NCBI GenBank assembly: GCA_963575745.1 | Contig: CAUYUJ010000948.1 | Location: forward strand, 10,001-74,000 | Direction: 5' to 3' | DNA length: 64,000 nt | From: Prorocentrum cordatum | Lineage: Eukaryota; Sar; Dinophyceae; Prorocentrales; Prorocentraceae | Made by a program: the position numbers and the translations under genes | Shown: positions 9,983 to 22,491 of the stretch, piece by piece | How the letters are laid out: the number at the start of each line of letters is the position of its first letter | How positions within the stretch are numbered: position 1 is the first letter of the stretch | The notes under the pieces: generated by a model | What the model was told of the DNA's origin: nothing | Seen by the model: only the letters and a program-made list of their open reading frames with translations | Databases searched by the model: none

Positions 9983-11253
9983 GCGACGTTCCGCGCTTGG
10001 CTTCGCTATCCGGGTTTTGGACGCTTACAATGTTCTCGAAATAACTCGTAGAGCTTCCCTTAGCTAGTTATAGCTGGAAGCTAAGAGTAATTCCGGCGCG
10101 CCCCAGAGCTAGTTGGCAAGAAAAATCTCGACGGAACTTTTGGTGACTTTTGGTCGGTTGAAAATTTTGTTCTCGAAATTTGACATTCGTTAGAGCTCTA
10201 GTATTTTTTCCCGTGATATTCGATCTTATTCCCGCTCGCCATCTTGACCTCAGCTCGATCGGGTAACTTTGAAGGCCAAAAAGCACTCTGGCGGGAACGG
10301 CCGTTTCGAGTCATCTTGATACGCGCTGTCGGTTTTCTGAACATAACTCGAGCTCTAGGGCAGCTACAGAGCTGGTAAGCACAGCTTATGCATGCAGAAT
10401 GATCAGGCGCGTTCGCCTGTTGAACCCAGAGGTCTGAACTCGGTCTGTGAGCCGAGCTAGGTCCGGAAACCTGTTCGTATTATTCGAGTCATCTTGACAG
10501 ACACTCTCGGTTTTCTGGTCTTAACTCGAGCTGTAAGACAGCTACAGAGCTGGCAAGCACATCTATCGCAGTCAGAATCATTAGGCGCGTTCGCCTGTTA
10601 AATCTAGAGGTCTGAACTCGGTCTGCTAGCCGAGCTAGGTCCGCAAACCTATTCGTATTATTTGGGTCATCTTGATAGGTGCCCTCGGTTTTCTGTACTC
10701 AACTCGAGCCGTAGGGCAGCTACAGAGCTCGTACTCACAGAAATCAATTGGAAATCACCAGGCGCCTTTGTTCGTTGACTCGAGAGCACTGAACTTGGCC
10801 TGCTGCCCGAGCTAGGTTCGCAAAACTATTCGTATTGTTCGAGTCATCCTGAGAAGTGCTGTCGGTATTTCGTGCTGGGGGGAGGCTACAGTGCTGCTGG
10901 GGACAGCAATCGATTTAGAGACATCAGGCGCATCCGCCTGCGGAGACCAGAGCTCGGAACTCGTCTGCTGCCTGAATTAGGTCTGCGAAACTACTGTATT
11001 GTTGGAGTCATCCTGAGAGGTGCTGTCAGTTTTCTGCACTTAACTCGGGCTGTAGGGGGGCTGCAGGGCCGGTAATGATAGAAGTCGACTCGCAGACGTC
11101 AGACGCGTCCGCCTGTCGCATTGAGAGGACATAAAATATTTACTATGAGTCGGAATGTTGGTAGGTCCTCGGTGTTCTCAACTTCGTCGAGCTGGAAGCT
11201 CTACGAGTCTCCCGGCGGTAACCAAGGTTGACGGTTTACCGCCGGCGTCCAGT
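9983..11253 (+). repeat. Cassette: leader, about five 176-bp units, terminal hairpin
   Basis: A short GC stretch with CCGGGTTTTGGACGCT, then the leader starting AACTCGTAGAGCTTCC at 10042. That start is the reverse complement of the pre-hairpin GGAAGCTCTACGAGT. Units follow and the hairpin is at 11194-11253, ending in CCAGT. Confidence 0.85.
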
Positions 11254-12232
11254 TTGACCATTCGTTAGAGCTCTAGTATTTTTTCCCATGATATTTGATC
11301 ACATTCCCGCTCGCCATCTTGATCTCAGCTCGATCGGGTACCTTTTACTGCCAAAAAGCAGGCAGGCGGGAACGGCCGTTTCGAGTCATCTTGATACGTG
11401 CTGTCGGTTTTCTCAAGATAACTCGAGCTTCAGGACAACTACAGAGCTGGTAAGCACAGCTAATGGATTCAGAATGATCAGGCGCGTTCGCCTGTTGAAT
11501 CCAGAGGTCTGAACTCGGTCTGCTAGCCGAGCTAGGGTCGCAAACCTATTCGTATTATTCGAGTCATTCTAGCAGACGCTCTCGCTTTTTCGTACATAAC
11601 TCGATCTGTAGGGCCACAGAGCTGATAAGCACAGAAATCGATTGAGAATTATCAGGCGCGTTCGTCTGTTGAATCAAGAGCTCTGAACTCGGCCTGCTCC
11701 TCGAGCTAGATTCGCGAACCTATTGGTATTGTTCGAGTCATCTTGAGAAGTGCTCTCGGTTTTCTGTACTTAAACCGTGCTGGCGGAGGGCTACAGTGCT
11801 GCTGGTCACAGGAATCGATTTCGAGACATCAGGCGCGTCCGTTCGTCGAACCGAGAGCTCGGAACTCGGTCTGCTGCTCGAACGAGATCCGCGAAACTGT
11901 TGTATTATTCGAGTCATCCTGAGAGGTACTCTCGGTTTTCTGCACTTAACTCAGGCTGTATGGAGGCTGCAGAGCTGGTAATCACATCAATCGATCCGCA
12001 GACGTCAGACGCGTCCGCCTGTCGCATTCAGAGGTCTGAACTCGGTTTCATACTCGAGCTCGATTGGAAAACTGTTCGTTTGTTTTGTTAGAGTCATCTT
12101 GAGAGGTCTATAATCGCTTCGGCTGAAAAACTAGTCGTCCTCTGAAATTCGTTTCCACATTATATATTGTCAGGAAGCTCTACGAGTCCCCCGGCGATAA
12201 GAAAGGTTGACGGTTTACCGCCGGCGCCCAGT
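11254..12232 (+). repeat. Cassette with 5'-truncated leader
   Basis: It begins directly after the previous CAGT, in mid-leader at TTGACCATTCGTTAGAGC, and runs through units to the hairpin at 12173-12232. The mid-leader start with a full 3' end is the truncation pattern of a retroposon. Confidence 0.8.
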
Positions 12233-12645
12233 GGACGCTTACAAGTACCTCGTGGAGCTCTTCGTTATCGATGAGCTAGAGGAATTCCGGCGCGGGGTGG
12301 AGCTAGTTGGTCGACCCGGCCAGAAAGGACAAAGTGATAACTTTTGGGTGGTTTTGATTTTTGTTGAAAGATATTTAAAAATTCATTTTGAGAAAGCAGA
12401 TTTTTCGCACCTGTAAACGACTATGAGGGCCTCTCTGTTTTATATGAGCTCTGCAGGCGCACTTTTACTATCAAAACACTTGACGGAAGAATCTTGATAT
12501 CGACACGAAAAAAATACAATTTTTTGCTTTTTCGAGAAATGCTTCCAGAAGCTCTCTCCCTCGACTCTGAGCACTCTTACGTGTAAAAGGAGCTCTACGA
12601 GGTTCCCGGCGGTCACTAGGTTGACGGTTCGCCGCCGGCGCCAGT
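12233..12645 (+). repeat. R3-type cassette, longest copy
   Basis: A ~410-bp body: CGACCCGGCCAGAAAGGACA, TTTTTCGCACCTGTAAACGA, GAGGGCCTCT, CACTTTTACTATCAAAACAC and CCAGAAGCTCTC. It ends with the hairpin at 12589-12645 (GGCGGTCAC...TTCGCCGCC variant). Shorter R3 copies with the same 3' end occur at 20328, 21873, 22209 and 31944. Confidence 0.8.
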
Positions 12646-13344
12646 TCCTGCGGGGATCGTGGACCGGCGGAGGTGGCGTGTCCCCTCACCACCCACCTCC
12701 GGCTTCTTATCTGAAACCCTCAGCTCTCCAAGGAGCTATCCGGGAAAATTTTGCTGCAGGGGAACCTCCCAGAGCCCTCCAGAAAAATTTTCCCGTCTCC
12801 AAAGGGTTTCTTTGCCCTCCGGGTTTTGGACGCTACTAATCCCTGAAGGGTCTCTTCGCTCTCCGTCGCTCTCCGGGTTTTGGACGCCACCAAGTGGAGA
12901 TCAGCAGTTACAGCCTTTCAGGGGCGCGCGAGGCAAGCTCTCCAGATGTATCTGTCAAGTGTGCTTGAGGCAACCTGACACGTACCGTCTGAGACGAGCG
13001 CAGAGAGACGCGCAGCGCCAGGGGTGCGCTTGCACGACGAGACGGGTCTGCGCGCGCGTCTTGCGCTGGGCTATTCGGGTTTTGGCGACCAGCAGGTGAA
13101 GCGTACTTGAGGCAGAAACGTACCGTCTGAGACGAGCGCAGAGACACGCGCAGCGCCAGGGGTACGCTTTCACGACGAGGCGCGTCTGCGCGCGCGTCTC
13201 GCGCGGACTATTCGGGTTTTGGATGCCAGCAGGTGAACGCTACCATAACCTGAAGAGCTTCAGATCATGAATACTCTCACGCGTGGTAGGAGCTCTACGA
13301 GGTTCCTGGCCGTGACCAGATTGACGGTTAACCGCCGACGCCAG
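12646..13344 (+). repeat. GC-rich module with 138-bp tandem duplication, ending in hairpin
   Basis: A G-module (GGATCGTGGACCGGCGGAGG) with repeated CTCCGGGTTTTGGACGCYAC segments. Two ~138-bp tandem copies follow, aligned on CGTACCGTCTGAGACGAGCG at 12981 and 13119. A diverged hairpin lies at 13289-13344 (CTGGCCGTGA...GGTTAACCGCCGACG). Confidence 0.75.
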
Positions 13345-14668
13345 TTGCTGAAAGCTTAAGAGTAACTCGTAGAGCCCTCGTGGTATGAGAGCTGGAGGAA
13401 TCCCGCGACAGGGTGAAGCTGGTTGGCGAAATTTCGAAAGGGACGCAATCATATCATCCGCGGCCTGGATCTTGATATGCGTTCTCGGTATTTTGTACTT
13501 GACTCGAGCTGTATAGCACAGCTACAGAGCTTATTCTCACAGAAATCTCTGAACCGGGTCTGCTGCCCGAGCTAGGTCCGCGAAGCTGTTCGTGTTGTTG
13601 GAGTCATCTTGAGAGATGCTGACAGTGTTCTGCACTTAACTCTGGTTGTAGGGGGGGGGGCTACAGGGCTCGTTCACAGGAATCGATTCGGTCACGTCAG
13701 GCGCGTCCGGCTGCCGAATCCAGAGCTCGGAACTCGGTCTGCTGCCCGAGCTAGGCTTGTAAAACTATTATTATTCGTCGAGTCATCCTGAGAGCTGCTG
13801 TCAGTTTTCTGCATTTGGTAGCGTCCAAAACCCGGAGAGCCAAGAAGAAACTCTGGGACGCGAAAGCGGGACATCCTTCCTGGAGAGCTCTGGCGAGCCC
13901 CCCAGAAGCGCATCTGAAGCGCTGCCGGGAACGCTTCCACGCATGCCTGCACGCCTGCAGGCCCGCGTGGACGCCTGCTGGAAGCGCGCCCGAACCCGCT
14001 GCCGGCTCAGGCGAGTTGCTGCGAGGATCGTGGAGCGGCGGAGATGGGCTGCTGGCGGGCACCACCACCACCGTCCGGGTTCTAATCTAAAGCCCTCTAG
14101 CTCTCAGAGAGCTCTCCGGGAAACTTAACTCGAGCTGTAAGGGGGCTGCAGGGTTGGTCATCACTGGAATCGATTCGGGGACATCAGTCGCGTCCACCTG
14201 TCGCATTCATAGCCCTGAACTCGGCCTGCTACCCGAGCTAGGTCCGCGAAACTATTCGTATTGTTCGAGTCATCTTCAGAGGTGCTGTCGATTTTCTGCA
14301 CTTAACTCGGGCTGTAAGGGGGCTGCAGGGCTGCTAACCACAGGAATCGATTCGGAGATATCAGGCGCGTCCGCCTATTGCATTCAGATGTGTGAACTCG
14401 GTCTGATACTCGAGCTAGATTCGCGAAACTATTTGTATTGTTCGAGTGATCTTGAGAGGTGCTTTCGATTTTCGCACGTAACTCGGGCTCGTGCGCACAG
14501 AACACGATCCAGAAGCATGAGGGGCGTTTGGCTGCTGCATCGGGAGGTTTGATATCGTTTAGGATGAAAAACTATTCGTTCTCTGCAATTTTTCATTGTA
14601 TATGCTCAGGAAGCTCTACGAGTCCCCCGGCGGCAAGGAAGGTTGACGGTTTACCGCCGGCGCCTAGT
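13345..14668 (+). repeat. Units interrupted by a GC-rich foldback, terminal hairpin
   Basis: 176-bp units on each side of a GC-rich insert (~13815-14125). The insert contains CGCTTCCACGC and CTGGAAGCGCG arms (about 13934-13985) around a GCCTGCA/TGCAGGC palindrome. The hairpin at 14609-14668 ends in CTAGT rather than CCAGT. Confidence 0.75.
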
Positions 14669-15857
14669 AACTCGTAGAGCTTCCCTTAGCTAGTTGCTGG
14701 AAGCTTAAGAGTAATTCCGGCGCACTGGAGAGCTAGTTGGCAAGAAAAATCTCGACTGACCTTTTGGTGACTTTTGCTCAGTTGAAAATTTTGTTTTCGA
14801 AATTTGAACATTCGTTTGAGCTGTAGTATTTTTTCCCATGATATTCGATCTTATTCCCGCTCGCCATCTTGATCTGAGCTCGATCGGGTAGCTTTTACTG
14901 CCAAAAAGCAGGCAGGCGGAATCGGCCGTTTCGGGTCATCTTGACACGCGATGACGGTTTTCTGAACATAACTCGAGCTTTAGGACAGCTACAGAGCTGA
15001 TAAGCACAGCTAATCGATTCAGAATGATCAGGCGCGCTCGCCTGTTGAATCCAGAGGTCTGAACTCGGTCTGCTAGCCGAGCTAGGTCCGCAAACCTATT
15101 CGTATTATTCGGGTCATCTTGACACACGTTCTCGGTTTTCTGTACTTAACTCGAGCTGTAGGACAGCTATAGAGGTGATACTTACAGAAACCGATTCAGA
15201 ATCACCAGTCGCGTTTGTCTGTTGGATCCAGAGCTCTTAACTCGGTCTGCTGCTCGATCTAGAATCGCGAAACTATTCGTATTGGTCGAGTCATCTTGAG
15301 AAGTGCTTTCGATTTTCTGCACTCAACTCGGGCTGGAGGGGGGGCTACAGTGTTGGTGGTCACAGGAATCGATGTGAAGACACCAGGCTCGGAACTCGGT
15401 CTGCTGCCCGAACTAGGTCCGGGAAGTTATTGAATTGTTCGAGTCATCCTGAGAGGTGCTGTCGGTTTTCTGCAATTAACTCGGGCTGTAGGTGGGCTGC
15501 AGGGCTGGTAAGCACAGTAGTCGATTCGCAGACATCAGACGCGTCCGCCTGTCGCATTCAGAAGTCTGAACTCGGTTTTATACTCGAGCTGGGTTGCCAA
15601 ACTATTCGTATTGTTAGAGTCATCTTGAGAGGTGCTGTCGATTTACGCACGTAACTCGGGCTGTAGGAGAGCTACAGAGCTCGTAAAGAAGAGAATCCAG
15701 AAGCATCGGGGGCGTTCGGCTGTTGCATCGAGAGGTCTGAAATCGCTTGGGATGAAAACTATTCGTTCTCTACATTTTTCCACATTATATATTGTCAGGA
15801 AGCTCTACGAGTCCCCCGGCGGTAAGAAAGGTTGACGGTTTACCGCCGGCGCCCAGT
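14669..15857 (+). repeat. Cassette: leader, five to six units, hairpin
   Basis: The leader starts AACTCGTAGAGCTTCC at 14669, without a gap after the preceding tail. Units follow, then the hairpin at 15798-15857. Confidence 0.85.
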
Positions 15858-17368
15858 TCCCGGAGAGCTCTCTGAGAGCTAGAGGGTTTAAGATTCCCAG
15901 AGAGCTCGCTGAGAGCTAGAGGGTTTAATATTAGAAGCCGGGCGGTGGTGGTGCCCGCCAGGAGCTCTTCCGCGGCGCTCCAGAATAACTCGTAGAGCTT
16001 CCCTTAGCAAGTTATTGCTGGAAGCTTAAAAGAAATTCCAGGGCGCTGGAGAGCTAGTTGGCAAGAAAAATCTCGACGGACCTTCTTGGTGACTTTTGGT
16101 CGGTTGAAAATTATGTTCTCAAAATTTGAACATTCGTTAGAGCTCTAGTAACTCGTAGAGCTTCCCTGAGCAAGTTATTGCTGGAAGCTTAAGAGTAATT
16201 CCGGGGCGCTGGAGAGCTAGTTGGCAAGAAAAATCTCGACGGACCTTTTGGTGACTTTTGGTCGGTTGAAAATTTTTTTCTCGAAATTTGAACATTCGTT
16301 AGAGCTCTAGTATTTTTTTCCCGTGATATTCGATCTTATTCTCGCTCGCCGTCTTGATCTCAGCTCGATCGGGTACCTTTTACTGCCAAAAAGCAGGCAG
16401 GCGGGATCGGCCGTTTCGAGTCATCTTGATGCGTGCTCTCGGTATAATGGACTTAACTCGAGATACTGGACAGCTACAGAGCTGGTAAGCACACCCTATC
16501 GATTCAGAATGATCAGGCGCGTTCGCCTGTTGCATCCAGAGGTCTCAACTCGGCCTGCTAGCCGAGCTAGGTCCGCAAACCTGGTCGTATTATTCGAGTC
16601 ATCTTGACAGGTGCTCTCGGTTTTCTGTACTTTACTCGAGCTATATGACAGCTACAGAGCTGATACTTGCAGAAACCGATTCAGAATCATCAGTCGCGTT
16701 TCTGCAGAGAATCCAGAGCTCTGAACTCGGTCTGCTGCCCGATCTAGAATTGCGAAAATATTCGTATTCTGTGAGTCATCTTGATAAGGTGCTGTCGGTT
16801 TTCTGTATTCAACTCAGGCTGTAGGGTGACTACAGTGCTGGTAGTCACAGGAATCGATTCGGAGACATCAGGCGGCCGCCTGTCGAATCGAGAGCTCGAA
16901 ACTCGGTCTGCTGCCCGAACTAGGTCCGCGAAACTATTAGTATTGTTCGAGGCATCCTGAGAGATGCTGTCGGTATTCTGCACTTAACTCGGGCTGTAGA
17001 GGGGCTGCAGGGCTGGTAATCACAGGAATCGATTCGTAGACATCAGGTGCGTCCGCCTGTCGAATCCGGAGCTCTGAACTCGGTCTGATACTCGAGCTAA
17101 GTTTGGCAAACTATTCGTATTGTTCGAGTCATCTTGAGAGGTGCTATCGATTTACGCACGTAACTCGGGCTGCAGGAGAGCTACAGAGCTCGTACAGAAG
17201 ACAATTGAGAAGCATCGGGCGCGTTCCGCTGTTGCATCGAGAGGTCTGAAATCGCTTGGGCTAAAAGACTGTTTGTTCTGTGCATTTTTTCGACATCATG
17301 TATTGTCAGGAAGCTCTACGAGTCCCCCGGCGGTAAGGAAGGTTGACGGTTTACCGTCGGCGCCCAGT
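15858..17368 (+). repeat. Cassette with tandemly doubled leader
   Basis: A short GC module with two GAGAGCTAGAGGGTTTAA repeats, then two consecutive leader copies (~15987-16147 and 16148-16440), units, and the hairpin at 17309-17368. The GC module and first leader are nearly identical to 18426-18720. Confidence 0.8.
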
Positions 17369-18425
17369 ATTTTTTCCCGTGATATTCGATCTTATTCCCG
17401 CTCGCCGTCTTGATCTCAGCTCGATCGGGTACCTTTTACTGCCAAAAAGCAGGCAGGCGGGATCGGCTGTTTCGGGTCATCTTTGCACGCGGTGACGGTT
17501 TTCTCAAGATAACTCGAGCTTTAGGACAGCTACAGAGCTGGTAAGCACAGCTAATCGATTCAGAATGATCAGGCGCGTTCGCCTGTTGAACCCAGAGGTC
17601 TGAACTCGGTCTGCTAGCTGAGCTAGGTCCGCAAACCTATTCGTATTATTCGAGTCATCTTGACAGACGCTCTCGGTTTTCTGTACTTAACTCGAGCTAC
17701 AGGACAGCTACAGAGCTGATACGTACAGAATCTGATTCAGAATCATCAGTGGCCGTTGTCTGTTGAATCCAGAGCTCTGAACTCGGTCTGCTGCCGATCT
17801 AGAATCGCGAAACTATTCGTATTGTTCGAGTCATCTTGAGAGGTGCTGTCGGTTCTCTGCACTTAACTCGGGCTGTAGGGGGGCTGCATGGCTGGTAATC
17901 ACTGGAATCGATTCGGAGACATCAGGCGCGTCCGCCTTTCGAATCCAGAGCTCCGAACTCTGTCTGCTGCCCGAACTAGGTCCGCGAAACTATTAGTATT
18001 GTTCGAGTCATCCTGAGAGGTGCTGTCGGTTTCTGCACTTAACTCGGGCTGTAGGGGGGCTGCAGGGCTGGTAATCACAGGAATCGATTCAGAGACATCA
18101 GACGCGTCCGCCTGTCGCATGCAGAGGTCTGAACTCGGTCTGATACTCGAGCTAGGTTTGCCAAACTATTCGTATTGTTCGAGTCATCTTGAGAGGTGCT
18201 GTCGATTTACGCACGTAACTCGGGCTGTAGGAGAGCTACAGAGCTCGTACAGAAGACAATCCAGAAGCATCGGGGGCGTTCGGCTGTTGCATCCGAGAGG
18301 TCTGAAATTGCTTGGGCTGAAAAACTATTTGTTCTGTGTAATTTTTTTCGACATTATATGTTGTCAGGAAGCTCTACGAGTCCCCCGGCGGTAAGAAAGG
18401 TTGACGGTTTACCGCCGGCGCCCAG
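17369..18425 (+). repeat. Cassette with strongly truncated leader
   Basis: It starts after CAGT at ATTTTTTCCCGTGATATTCG, deep inside the leader. Well-defined units lie at about 17652, 17830 and 18005 (periods 178 and 175), and the hairpin is at 18367-18425. The left edge of the 14.9-kb duplication lies inside its last unit (18193). Confidence 0.85.
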
Positions 18426-19763
18426 TTCCCGGAGAGCTCTCTGAGAGCTAGAGGGTTTAAGATTTCCAGAGAGCTCGCTGAGAGCTAGAGGGTTTAATAT
18501 TAGAAGCCGGGCGGTGGTGGTGCCCGCCAGGAGCTCTTCCGCGGCGCTCCAGAATAACTCGTAGAGCTTCCCTTAGCAAGTTATTGCTGGAAGCTTAAGA
18601 GTAATTCCGGGGCGCTGGAGAGCTAGTTGGCAAGAAAAATCTCGACGGACCTTTTGCTGACTTTGAGTCGGTTGAAAATTTTGTTCTCGAAATTCCTCAA
18701 TTCGTTTGAGCTCTAGTATTTTTCCCCGTGATATTCGATCTTATTCCCGCTCGCCATCTTGCTCTCAGCTCGATCGGGTACCTTTTACTGCCAAAAAGCA
18801 CACGGGCGGGATCGACCGTTTCGAGTCATCTTGACACGCGCTCTCGGTATATTGGACTTAACTCGAGATACAGGACAGCTACAGAGCTGGTAAGCACACC
18901 CTATCGATTCAGAATGATCAGGCGCGTTCGCCTGTTGCATCCAGAGGTCTGCACTCGGTCTGCTAGCCGAGCTAGGTCCGCAAACCTATTCGTATTATTC
19001 GAGTCATCTTGACAGGCGCTCTCGGTTTTCTGTACTTAACTCGAGCTATATGACAGCTACAGAGTTGATACTTACAGAAACCGATTCAGAATCATCAGTC
19101 GCGTTCGTCTGTTCAATCCAGAGCTCTGAACTCGGTCTGCCCGAACTAGGTCCGCGAAACTATTCGTATTGTTCGAGTCATCCTGAGAGGTGCTGTCGGT
19201 TTTCTGTATTCAACTCGGGCTGTAGGGTGGCTACAGTGCTGGTAGTCACAGGAATCCATTTGGAGAGATCAGGCGCGTCCGCCTGTCGAATCCAGAGCTC
19301 GGAACTCGGTCTGCTGCCCGAACTAGGTCCGCGAAACTATTTGTATTGTTCGAGTCATCCTGAGAGGTGCTGTCGGTTTTCTGCACTTAACTCGGGCTGT
19401 AGGGGGGCTGCAGGGCGGGTAATCACAGGAATCGATTCGGAGACATCAGATACGTCCGCCTCTCGCTTTCAGAGGTCTGAACTCGGTCTGATACTCGAGC
19501 TAGGTTTGCCAAACTATTCGTATTGTTCGAGTCATCTTGAGATGCTGTCGGTTTACGCACGTAACTCGGGCTGTAGGAGAGCTCGTACAGAAGAGAATCC
19601 AGAAGCATCGGGGGCGTTCGGCTGTTGCATCGAGAGGTCTGAAATCGCTTGGGCTGGAAAACTATTCGTTCTCTGCAATTTTTTTCGACATGAAATATTA
19701 TCAGGAAGCTCTACGAGTCCCCCGGCGGTAAGAAAGGTTGACGGTTTACCGCCGGCGCCCAGT
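18426..19763 (+). repeat. Cassette: GC module, leader, units, hairpin
   Basis: A GC module with GAGAGCTAGAGGGTTTAA repeats, a leader from ~18557, and units. Three consecutive units (~177 bp, a multiple of three) leave a 400-codon frame open from 19050 through 20252. The peptide is a translated repeat with no domain. Hairpin at 19704-19763. Confidence 0.8.
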
Positions 19764-20327
19764 TCCCGCAGGGGTTCGTTCGGCCCGGCAACGTGTCCGG
19801 GAGAGCTTCCGGCAAGCATTCCGCGCGTGCCTGCGCGCGGGCAGGCACGCATGGAAGCGTTTCTGGCAGCGCATCGGCGCTGCAGGGGAGCTTCCCAGCG
19901 CTCTGCAGTAAAGATTTCCCGTCCCCGAAGGGTCTCTTCGCTCTCCGGGTTTTGGACGCTACCAAGTTGGAAGCTGGACGGTGTTTGTGCCCGCCAGCAG
20001 CGCATCTCCGCCGCTCCACGATCCTCGCAGCATCTCGCTTGTCTCGGGACCGGGTTCGGAGGCGCTTCCGCCACGTGGGAAGGGTTCCTGGCAGCGATTT
20101 TGAAGCGCTGCAGGCGGGGCCACGGAGCTCCTGAAGCGCTTCACGAGAGCGTTCGATCAAACACTTGGGGGATCCAACTTGATCTCGACATGAAAAATAT
20201 CAATTTCGCCTTCTTCGAGAATGCCTCCAGAAGCTCTCTCTTTCGATTCTGAGCACTCTCACGCGTGAAAGGAGCTCTACGAGGTTCCCGGCGGTGACCA
20301 GGTTGACGGTTCACCGCCGGCGCCAGT
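19764..20327 (+). repeat. GC-rich module with strong stem-loop, R3-type 3' end
   Basis: GCGTGCCTGC (19825-19834) and GCAGGCACGC (19841-19850) form a perfect 10-bp stem with a 6-nt loop. It is followed by CTCCGGGTTTTGGACGCTAC and a G-module (CATCTCCGCCGCTCCACG), then the 3' part of an R3 body. The hairpin at 20271-20327 is the GGTGA/TCACC variant. Confidence 0.75.
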
Positions 20328-20625
20328 ACCTCGTAGAGCTCTTCGTTGTCGATGAGCTAGAGGAATTCCGGCGAAACCAGATTTTTACCACCTGTCAACG
20401 ACTATGAGGGCCTCTGCGTCTTAACATGAGCTCTGTAGGCGCACATTTACTATCAAAACACTTGGGGGAACCAACTTCGTGTCGACATGAAAAAACAATA
20501 ATGTTGTTTTTTTCGAGAAATGCCTCCAGAAGCTCTCTCTTTGGACTCTGAGCTCTCTCATGCGTGAAAGAGCTCTACGAGGTTCCCGGCGGTGACCAGG
20601 TTGACGGTTCACCGCCGGCGCCAGT
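20328..20625 (+). repeat. R3 cassette with internal deletion
   Basis: It begins ACCTCGTAGAGCTCTTCG, jumps to the CCAGATTTTTACCACCTG part of R3, and continues to the hairpin at 20570-20625 (TGA/TCA variant). Copy 2 carries four C-to-T differences near 35325-35347. Confidence 0.75.
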
Positions 20626-20852
20626 ATAGTGGGTTATGCCGCGTTTGCCAGTTAAATTTTCAGGTCTGTATATTACTATCAAAAGACTTGCTGGAACCTG
20701 TTTTGCATGAAAACCACAAAATCGTGATTTTTCGAATTTTTCTGGTCTCGCTTCAGAAGCTTCCTTGATGTGTTCCGAGGAGCGCTCTGCAAGAAAAGAG
20801 CTCTACGAGGTGCCCGGCGGTAGCCTGGTTGACGGTTTACCGCCGGTTCCCA
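20626..20852 (+). repeat. R4-type short cassette
   Basis: The body begins ATAGTGGGTTATGCCGCG, then a TACTATCAAAAGACTTGC segment, a TTTTCG-rich stretch and AAGAAAAGAGCTCTACGAGG. The hairpin at 20799-20852 ends GGTTCCCAT rather than CAGT. Confidence 0.7.
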
Positions 20853-21872
20853 TCGATGAGCTAGAGGAATTCCGGCGCAGGGTGGAGCTAGTAACTCGTA
20901 GAGCTTCCCTTAGCAAGTTCTTGCTGGAAGCTTAAGAGTAATTCCGGGGCGCTGGAGAGCTAGTTGGCAAGAAAAATCTCGACGGACCTTTTGGTGACTT
21001 TTGGTCGGTTGAAAATTTAGTTCTCGGAATTCAACTATTCGTTAGAGTTCTAGTATTTTTTCCCGTGATATTCGATCTCATTCCCGCTCGCCATCTTAAT
21101 CTTAGCTCGATCGGGTACCTTTGACTGCCAAAAAGCACACGGGCGGGATCGGTCGTTTCGAGTCATCTTGATACGCGCTGTCAGTTTATTGGATTTAACT
21201 CGAGATACAGAACAGCTACACAGCTGGTAAGCACAGCTTATCGATTCAGAATTATCAGGCGCGTCCGTCTGTTGCATCTAGAGGTCTGAACTCGGTCTGC
21301 TAGCCGAGCTAGGTCCGCAACCTATTCGTATTCTTCGAGTCATCTTGACATGCGCTCTCGGTTTTCTGTACTAAACTCGAGCTATAGGACAGCTACAGAG
21401 CTGATACTTACAGAAACCGATTCAGAATCTTCAGTCGCGTTTGTCTGTTGAGTCATCTTGAGAGGTGCTGTCGGTTTTCTGCACTTAACTCGCGCTGCAG
21501 GGGGGCTGCAGGGCTGCTAATCACAGGAATCGATTCGGAGACATCAGACGCGTCGGCCTGTCGCATTCAGAGGTCTGAACTCGGTCTGATACTCGAGCTG
21601 GGTTTGCCAAACTATTTGTTTTGTTCGAGTCATCTTGAGAGGTGCTATCGATTTACGCACGTAACTCGGGCTGTAGGAGAGCTTCAGAGCTCGTACAAAA
21701 GACAATCCAGAAGCATCGGGGGCGTTCGGCTGTTGCATCGAGAGGTGTGAAATCGCCTGGGCTGAAAAACTATTCGTTCTCTGCAATTTTTTGTCGACAT
21801 TATATATTGTCAGGAAGCTCTACGAGTCCCCCGGCGGTATGAAAGGTTGACGGTTTACCGCCGGCGCCCAGT
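20853..21872 (+). repeat. Cassette: leader, units, hairpin
   Basis: A short R3-like start (CGATGAGCTAGAGGAATTCC), a leader from ~20890, units, and the hairpin at 21813-21872. Confidence 0.8.
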
Positions 21873-22208
21873 TCGCCGACCCGACCAGAAAGGACAATGT
21901 GATAACTTTTGGGTGATTTTGCGAATATTTGAAAGATATTTGACCATTCATTTCGAGAAACTAGATTTTCACAGCTGTAGACAACTATGAGGGCCGCTGC
22001 GTCTCGATATGAGCTCTCTAGGCGCACTTTTACTATCAAAGCACTTGGAGAAACCAACTTCATGTCGACATCAAAATCATGAATTTTAATTTCTGCGAGA
22101 AATTATTTCAAAAGCTCTATCTTTCGATCCTGATCACTCTCATGCGTGATAGGAGCTCTACGAGGTTTCCGGCGGTGACCAGGTTGACGGTTCACCGCCG
22201 GCACCAGT
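21873..22208 (+). repeat. R3 cassette, 336 bp
   Basis: It begins TCGCCGACCCGACCAGAAAG and ends with the TGA/TCA hairpin at 22152-22208. It is one step shorter at the 5' end than the 12233 copy. Confidence 0.8.
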
Positions 22209-22491
22209 ATTCGACAGATATTTGACCTTTTTTCTTCTGAGAAAGCAGATTTTTCGCACCTGTAAACGACTATGAGGGCCTGTCTGTCTTAGTATGAGCT
22301 ATGTAGGCGCACTTTCACTATCGCAACACTTGGCGGAACCATCTAAATGTCGGCATGAAAAAAAATCAGTTTTAGCTTTTCGAGAAATGCCTCCAGAAGC
22401 TCTCTCTTTCGACTCTGAACAGTCTCGCGTGAAAGGAGCTCTGCGAGGTTCCCGGCGGTGACCAGCTTGACGGTTCACCGCCGGCTCCAGT
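22209..22491 (+). repeat. R3 cassette, 283 bp, further 5'-truncated
   Basis: It begins ATTCGACAGATATTTGACC inside R3 and ends with the hairpin at 22436-22491. It abuts the previous CAGT with no spacer. Confidence 0.8.

Noticed and set aside
19050-20252. 400-codon frame (repeated at 33926-35128) as a protein-coding gene
   Set aside because: It is a translation of consecutive ~177-bp units plus leader and GC module. A single stop-free frame in a 177-bp consensus is expected fairly often by chance, other units break it, and the two copies are one duplicated segment.
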